A stretch of DNA of 32,246 nucleotides. Origin: Halobacteriales archaeon QH_10_67_22 (GTDB lineage Archaea; Halobacteriota; Halobacteria; Halobacteriales; Haloarculaceae). This document shows, in pieces, positions 31,449-32,246 of this stretch (position 1 is its first letter; each line of letters begins with the position of its first letter). The notes beneath the pieces were generated by a model. That model did no database searches. It was given only the letters and a program-made list of their open reading frames with translations, and had not been told where the DNA came from. The stretch covers positions 1-32,246 of the forward strand of contig PXQN01000047.1 in the NCBI GenBank assembly GCA_003021305.1, read 5' to 3'. The position numbers and the translations under genes were made by a program.

Positions 31449-32246
31449 ATGGAACGGCCAAGCCGCCAGCGCGAGCGCGCGAAATCCGACGAGGAAGCGC
31501 AGGAATCGGAGACAGAGCAGGCCGAACAGCAGTGTCCCGAGTGCGAGTCGTCCGCGCTGGTGACGCGGTCTCATCATCGACGAGGGCAACATCGACCGCG
31601 GGCCCGAGTGGCGCGCGTTCAACCACAGCGAGCGCCAGGAGAAGTCCAGGGTGGGCGCGCCGACGACCCAGACGATGCACGACAAGGGGTTGACCACCCA
31701 GATCGACTGGAAGGACAAGGACGCCTACGGGCGGTCGCTGTCCTCGGAGAAGCGCTCCCAGATGCACCGGTTGCGCAAGTGGCAGGAACGCATCCGGACC
31801 AAAGACGCCGGCGAGCGCAACCTGCAGTTCGCGCTCTCGGAGATAGACCGCATGGCCTCGGCGCTGGGCGTCCCGCGCTCGGTCCGGGAGGTCGCCTCGG
31901 TCATCTACCGCCGCGCGCTCGACGAGGACCTCATCCGCGGGCGTTCGATCGAGGGGGTCGCGACGGCCTGTCTGTACGCCGCCTGCCGACAGGAGGACAT
32001 CCCGCGCTCGCTCGAGGAAGTCTCGGAGGTCTCCCGCGTCGAACAGAAGGAGATCGGCCGCACCTACCGCTACGTCGCCCAGGAGCTCAGCCTCAAGATG
32101 GAGCCGGTCGACCCCAAGCAGTACGTCCCCCGGTTCGTCTCGGAGCTCGGACTCAGCGAGGAGGTCCAGGCCAAGGCCAACGAGATCATCGACGTCACGG
32201 CCGAGAAAGGCCTCCTGTCGGGCAAGTCGCCGACGGGCTACGCGGC
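31449..32246 (+). pseudogene. tfb: Transcription initiation factor TFB, broken by an internal deletion (partial, runs off window)
   Basis: TFB recruits RNA polymerase to TBP-bound promoters. The first 40 residues, MERPSRQRERAK and onward to [12 protein letters not shown], are the normal N-terminus with the first zinc-ribbon pair C29 and C32. At 31565-31570 (GCGGTC) the sequence jumps directly to what should follow the second CxxC pair: [17 protein letters not shown], but in the +1 frame. The second cysteine pair and about 12-14 residues are gone and the frame is shifted. From there the +1 frame encodes an intact B-finger/linker and the first cyclin repeat ([20 protein letters not shown]) to the window edge. 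An in-frame ATG at 31675 could start a ribbon-less protein. TTTATAAG at 31414-31421 is a strong promoter box. The deletion is probably between short GCGGTC repeats. Confidence 0.85.

Noticed and set aside
1-32246. CRISPR arrays, tRNA or rRNA genes
   Set aside because: I looked for regularly spaced direct repeats and conserved tRNA/rRNA elements by eye and saw none. The four palindromes are far apart and are not an array.

Overview
The window is GC-rich DNA from a halophilic archaeon (class Halobacteria). The predicted proteins are acidic. Many genes have an archaeal TATA-like box 27-30 bases before the start codon, as expected for leaderless transcripts. The families present are typical of haloarchaea: a HalX-type regulator, a DUF7504-like protein, a DUF7344-like winged helix, type IV pilins, an Agl23-type membrane protein, archaeal FEN-1 and TFB. 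A Haloarculaceae-like source is my guess and is not proven here. I saw no tRNA, rRNA or CRISPR.

Layout. Positions 1-5050: fumarase (partial), a lipoprotein, a DUF433 remnant, FEN-1, a GNAT acetyltransferase divergent from a DUF3054 membrane protein, and two small haloarchaeal genes. Positions 5200-11060: an Agl23-type protein, PanE with a small upstream partner, a HalX/DUF7504-like pair, a decayed transposon-end region, and CoaBC. Positions 11060-13330: two pilin paralogues on either side of a membrane-anchored winged-helix protein. Positions 13460-16510: a secreted protein translationally coupled to a large membrane protein, then a purine phosphoribosyltransferase. Positions 16530-21900: a frameshifted membrane gene, a tRNA-binding-domain protein, a TIGR00300 (ornithine cyclodeaminase-like) enzyme, a small conserved protein, a TetR-MATE efflux operon with two operators, and an SRAP protein. 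Positions 21917-25600: PanB, a frameshifted small gene and an RND/MMPL exporter. Positions 25760-31210: a zinc-ribbon protein, methylmalonyl-CoA mutase large subunit, a DUF998 protein, a class V aminotransferase, methylmalonyl-CoA epimerase and a 3-hydroxyacyl-CoA dehydrogenase. Positions 31449 to the end: a TFB gene disrupted by an internal deletion.

Functional links. PanE, CoaBC and PanB are three steps of coenzyme A synthesis in three separate transcription units within 16 kb. The mutase, epimerase and 3-hydroxyacyl-CoA dehydrogenase suggest acyl-CoA/propionyl-CoA metabolism. The two pilins and the membrane-bound regulator form a surface-structure locus.

The most striking signal is an 80-bp palindromic repeat present in four copies, all exactly 80 bp. 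Each copy is flanked by direct TCA triplets, and in every copy one TCA is the TGA stop codon of a minus-strand gene. The element occurs in both orientations, so its position follows the stop codon and not the element's own polarity. It looks like a small non-autonomous element that targets stop codons, or a mobile 3'-UTR module. A second theme is a run of genes with internal deletions or frameshifts that often remove zinc-binding or membrane segments: TFB, a pilin, the SRAP protein, a DUF7130-like protein and two small genes. These are either real decay through short repeats or assembly errors.
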